DNA from: Pseudomonas sp. B28(2017)
GTDB taxonomy: Bacteria; Pseudomonadota; Gammaproteobacteria; Pseudomonadales; Pseudomonadaceae
Length of the DNA stretch: 64,000 bases
Direction of reading: 5' to 3'
Assembly: GCF_002113025.1 (NCBI RefSeq)
Contig: NZ_NEJH01000001.1
Span: 930,001 to 994,000 of the forward strand
Each line of letters starts with the position of its first letter. The stretch's first letter is position 1. Shown here piece by piece: positions 62,943-64,000 of the stretch. Below the pieces are notes generated by a model that saw only the letters and a program-made list of their open reading frames with translations, searched no databases and was not told where the DNA came from. Both the position numbers and the translations under genes were made by a program.

Positions 62943-64000
62943 TCACTTCGCAGAAATAGCGCCATCCACCAGGGTCTGGGCCTCGGCCACCAACTGCTTC
63001 AGATGCGCATCGCTGACAAAGCTTTCCGCATAGATCTTGTAGATGTCCTCGGTGCCAGATGGACGCGCCGCGAACCAGCCGTTTTCGGTCATGACCTTCA
63101 GACCGCCAATCGCCTGGTCATTGCCCGGTGCATGGCTGAGGATGCTCTGGATCGCTTCGCCAGCCAGCTCGGTCGACGTGACCTGCGCTGGCGACAGCTT
63201 GCTCAGCAGGGCTTTCTGCTCCGGATTGGCCTTGGCGTCGACGCGCACCGAGAAGGGTTCGCCCAATTCGTCGGTCAAGGCACGATAGGCCTGGCTTGGA
63301 TCGCGCCCGGTGCGGGCGGTCATTTCGGCTGCCAGCAGCGCCGGGATCAAGCCGTCCTTGTCGGTGCTCCACACGCCACCATCCTTGCGCAGGAACGATG
63401 CACCAGCGCTTTCTTCTCCACCAAAACCCAGGGAGCCGTCGAACAGACCATCGGCAAACCACTTGAAGCCGACCGGTACTTCGTACAGACGGCGGCCCAG
63501 GCGCTTGGCCACGCGGTCGATCAGGCCGCTGCTGACCACGGTTTTGCCCACGGCCGCATCGGCACGCCAGTGCGGACGGTTCTGGAACAGATAATCGATG
63601 GACACCGCGAGGTAGTTGTTCGGCGCCAGCAGGCCGCCGGAAGGGGTGACGATGCCATGACGGTCGTGGTCCGGATCGCAAGCAAACGCCACGTCGAAAC
63701 GCTCTTTGAGACCGATCAGACCCTGCATGGCGTGAGTGGACGACGGGTCCATGCGAATCTGGCCATCCCAATCGACGGTCATGAAACGGAAGGTCGAATC
63801 AACCTGCTTGTTCACGACATCGAGATCCAGGCGGTAATGCTCGGCAATCGCCGACCAGTAGCGCACCCCGGCTCCACCCAACGGATCGACCCCCAGACGC
63901 AGCTTGGCATCACGGATCGCATCGAAATCGATCACGTTGATCAGGTCGGCGACGTAGGTGTTCACATAGTCGTGACGATGGGTGGTGCTGGCCTTCAGCG
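62943..64000 (-). CDS. pgm: Phosphoglucomutase, C-terminal part
   Basis: The frame is open to the window edge; about 352 residues are seen of an expected 545-550. The metal-binding [10 protein letters not shown], sugar-specific [10 protein letters not shown] and phosphate-binding [16 protein letters not shown] motifs identify the alpha-D-glucose-specific phosphoglucomutase (interconversion of glucose-1- and glucose-6-phosphate). The N-terminal part with the catalytic serine lies outside the window. Confidence 0.95.
   Translation of the reverse strand, partial: LKASTTHRHDYVNTYVADLINVIDFDAIRDAKLRLGVDPLGGAGVRYWSAIAEHYRLDLDVVNKQVDSTFRFMTVDWDGQIRMDPSSTHAMQGLIGLKERFDVAFACDPDHDRHGIVTPSGGLLAPNNYLAVSIDYLFQNRPHWRADAAVGKTVVSSGLIDRVAKRLGRRLYEVPVGFKWFADGLFDGSLGFGGEESAGASFLRKDGGVWSTDKDGLIPALLAAEMTARTGRDPSQAYRALTDELGEPFSVRVDAKANPEQKALLSKLSPAQVTSTELAGEAIQSILSHAPGNDQAIGGLKVMTENGWFAARPSGTEDIYKIYAESFVSDAHLKQLVAEAQTLVDGAISAK

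Overview
The window looks like a chromosomal segment of a Pseudomonas of the fluorescens group. The evidence is the high GC content, Pseudomonas-type REP hairpins (core GGAGCGAGC...GCTCGC), two OprD porins, a DUF1652 protein, and an alkaline protease/type I secretion/RTX lipase locus in the gene order known from that group. No rRNA, CRISPR array, intact insertion sequence or prophage is visible.

Region 1 (1-14330) is a decaying accessory catabolic region. A cut DoxX gene is followed by an efflux/porin operon on the minus strand (HlyD, OprD, SphA-like) in which HlyD and the SphA-like gene are broken. Next come a LysR regulator, an SDR dehydrogenase, remnants of a second SDR and of a zinc-type dehydrogenase, an aldehyde dehydrogenase, a NIPSNAP protein, an iron alcohol dehydrogenase, a frameshifted MFS transporter, two more LysR genes, an SRPBCC protein and an aldo/keto reductase. 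The set suggests uptake and stepwise oxidation of an aldehyde or sugar-like substrate. Two regulatory signals stand out: a 78-bp near-perfect palindrome between the divergent alcohol dehydrogenase and transporter genes, and a 15-bp motif shared by the SDR and aldo/keto reductase promoters.

Region 2 (14546-18316) looks like an island. It begins with a tyrosine recombinase fragment and then carries a 38-codon small ORF, a two-part GNAT acyltransferase, a membrane fatty acid desaturase and a stand-alone winged-helix regulator, with more AT-rich DNA than its flanks. It is the best candidate here for an undescribed system. Region 3 (18704-26521) holds a COG4705 membrane protein, a small lipoprotein, an OmpR/histidine kinase pair, a periplasmic alpha/beta hydrolase, a DUF1254 protein and an OprD porin.

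Region 4 (26530-35637, minus strand) is a complete selenocysteine formate dehydrogenase module: fdnG with an in-frame UGA and SECIS hairpin, fdxH, the cytochrome b subunit, fdhE, selA, selB and tRNA-Sec. Region 5 (35941-41560) holds a PatB-type C-S lyase, a FAN1 nuclease overlapping an Fe-S helicase with its own nuclease-like N-terminus, and a YgdI-type lipoprotein.

Region 6 (41670-53631, minus strand) is the exoenzyme locus: aprA, inh, aprD, aprE, aprF, an autotransporter subtilase and an RTX lipase, with the C-terminal ghost of a second RTX lipase just after the autotransporter stop codon. Region 7 (54257-64000) contains a lysozyme-inhibitor-like protein, a polyamine uptake/oxidation cluster with its AraC regulator, a DUF1652 gene with a tiny upstream ORF, a UvrD-like helicase, a pirin and the 3' part of pgm.
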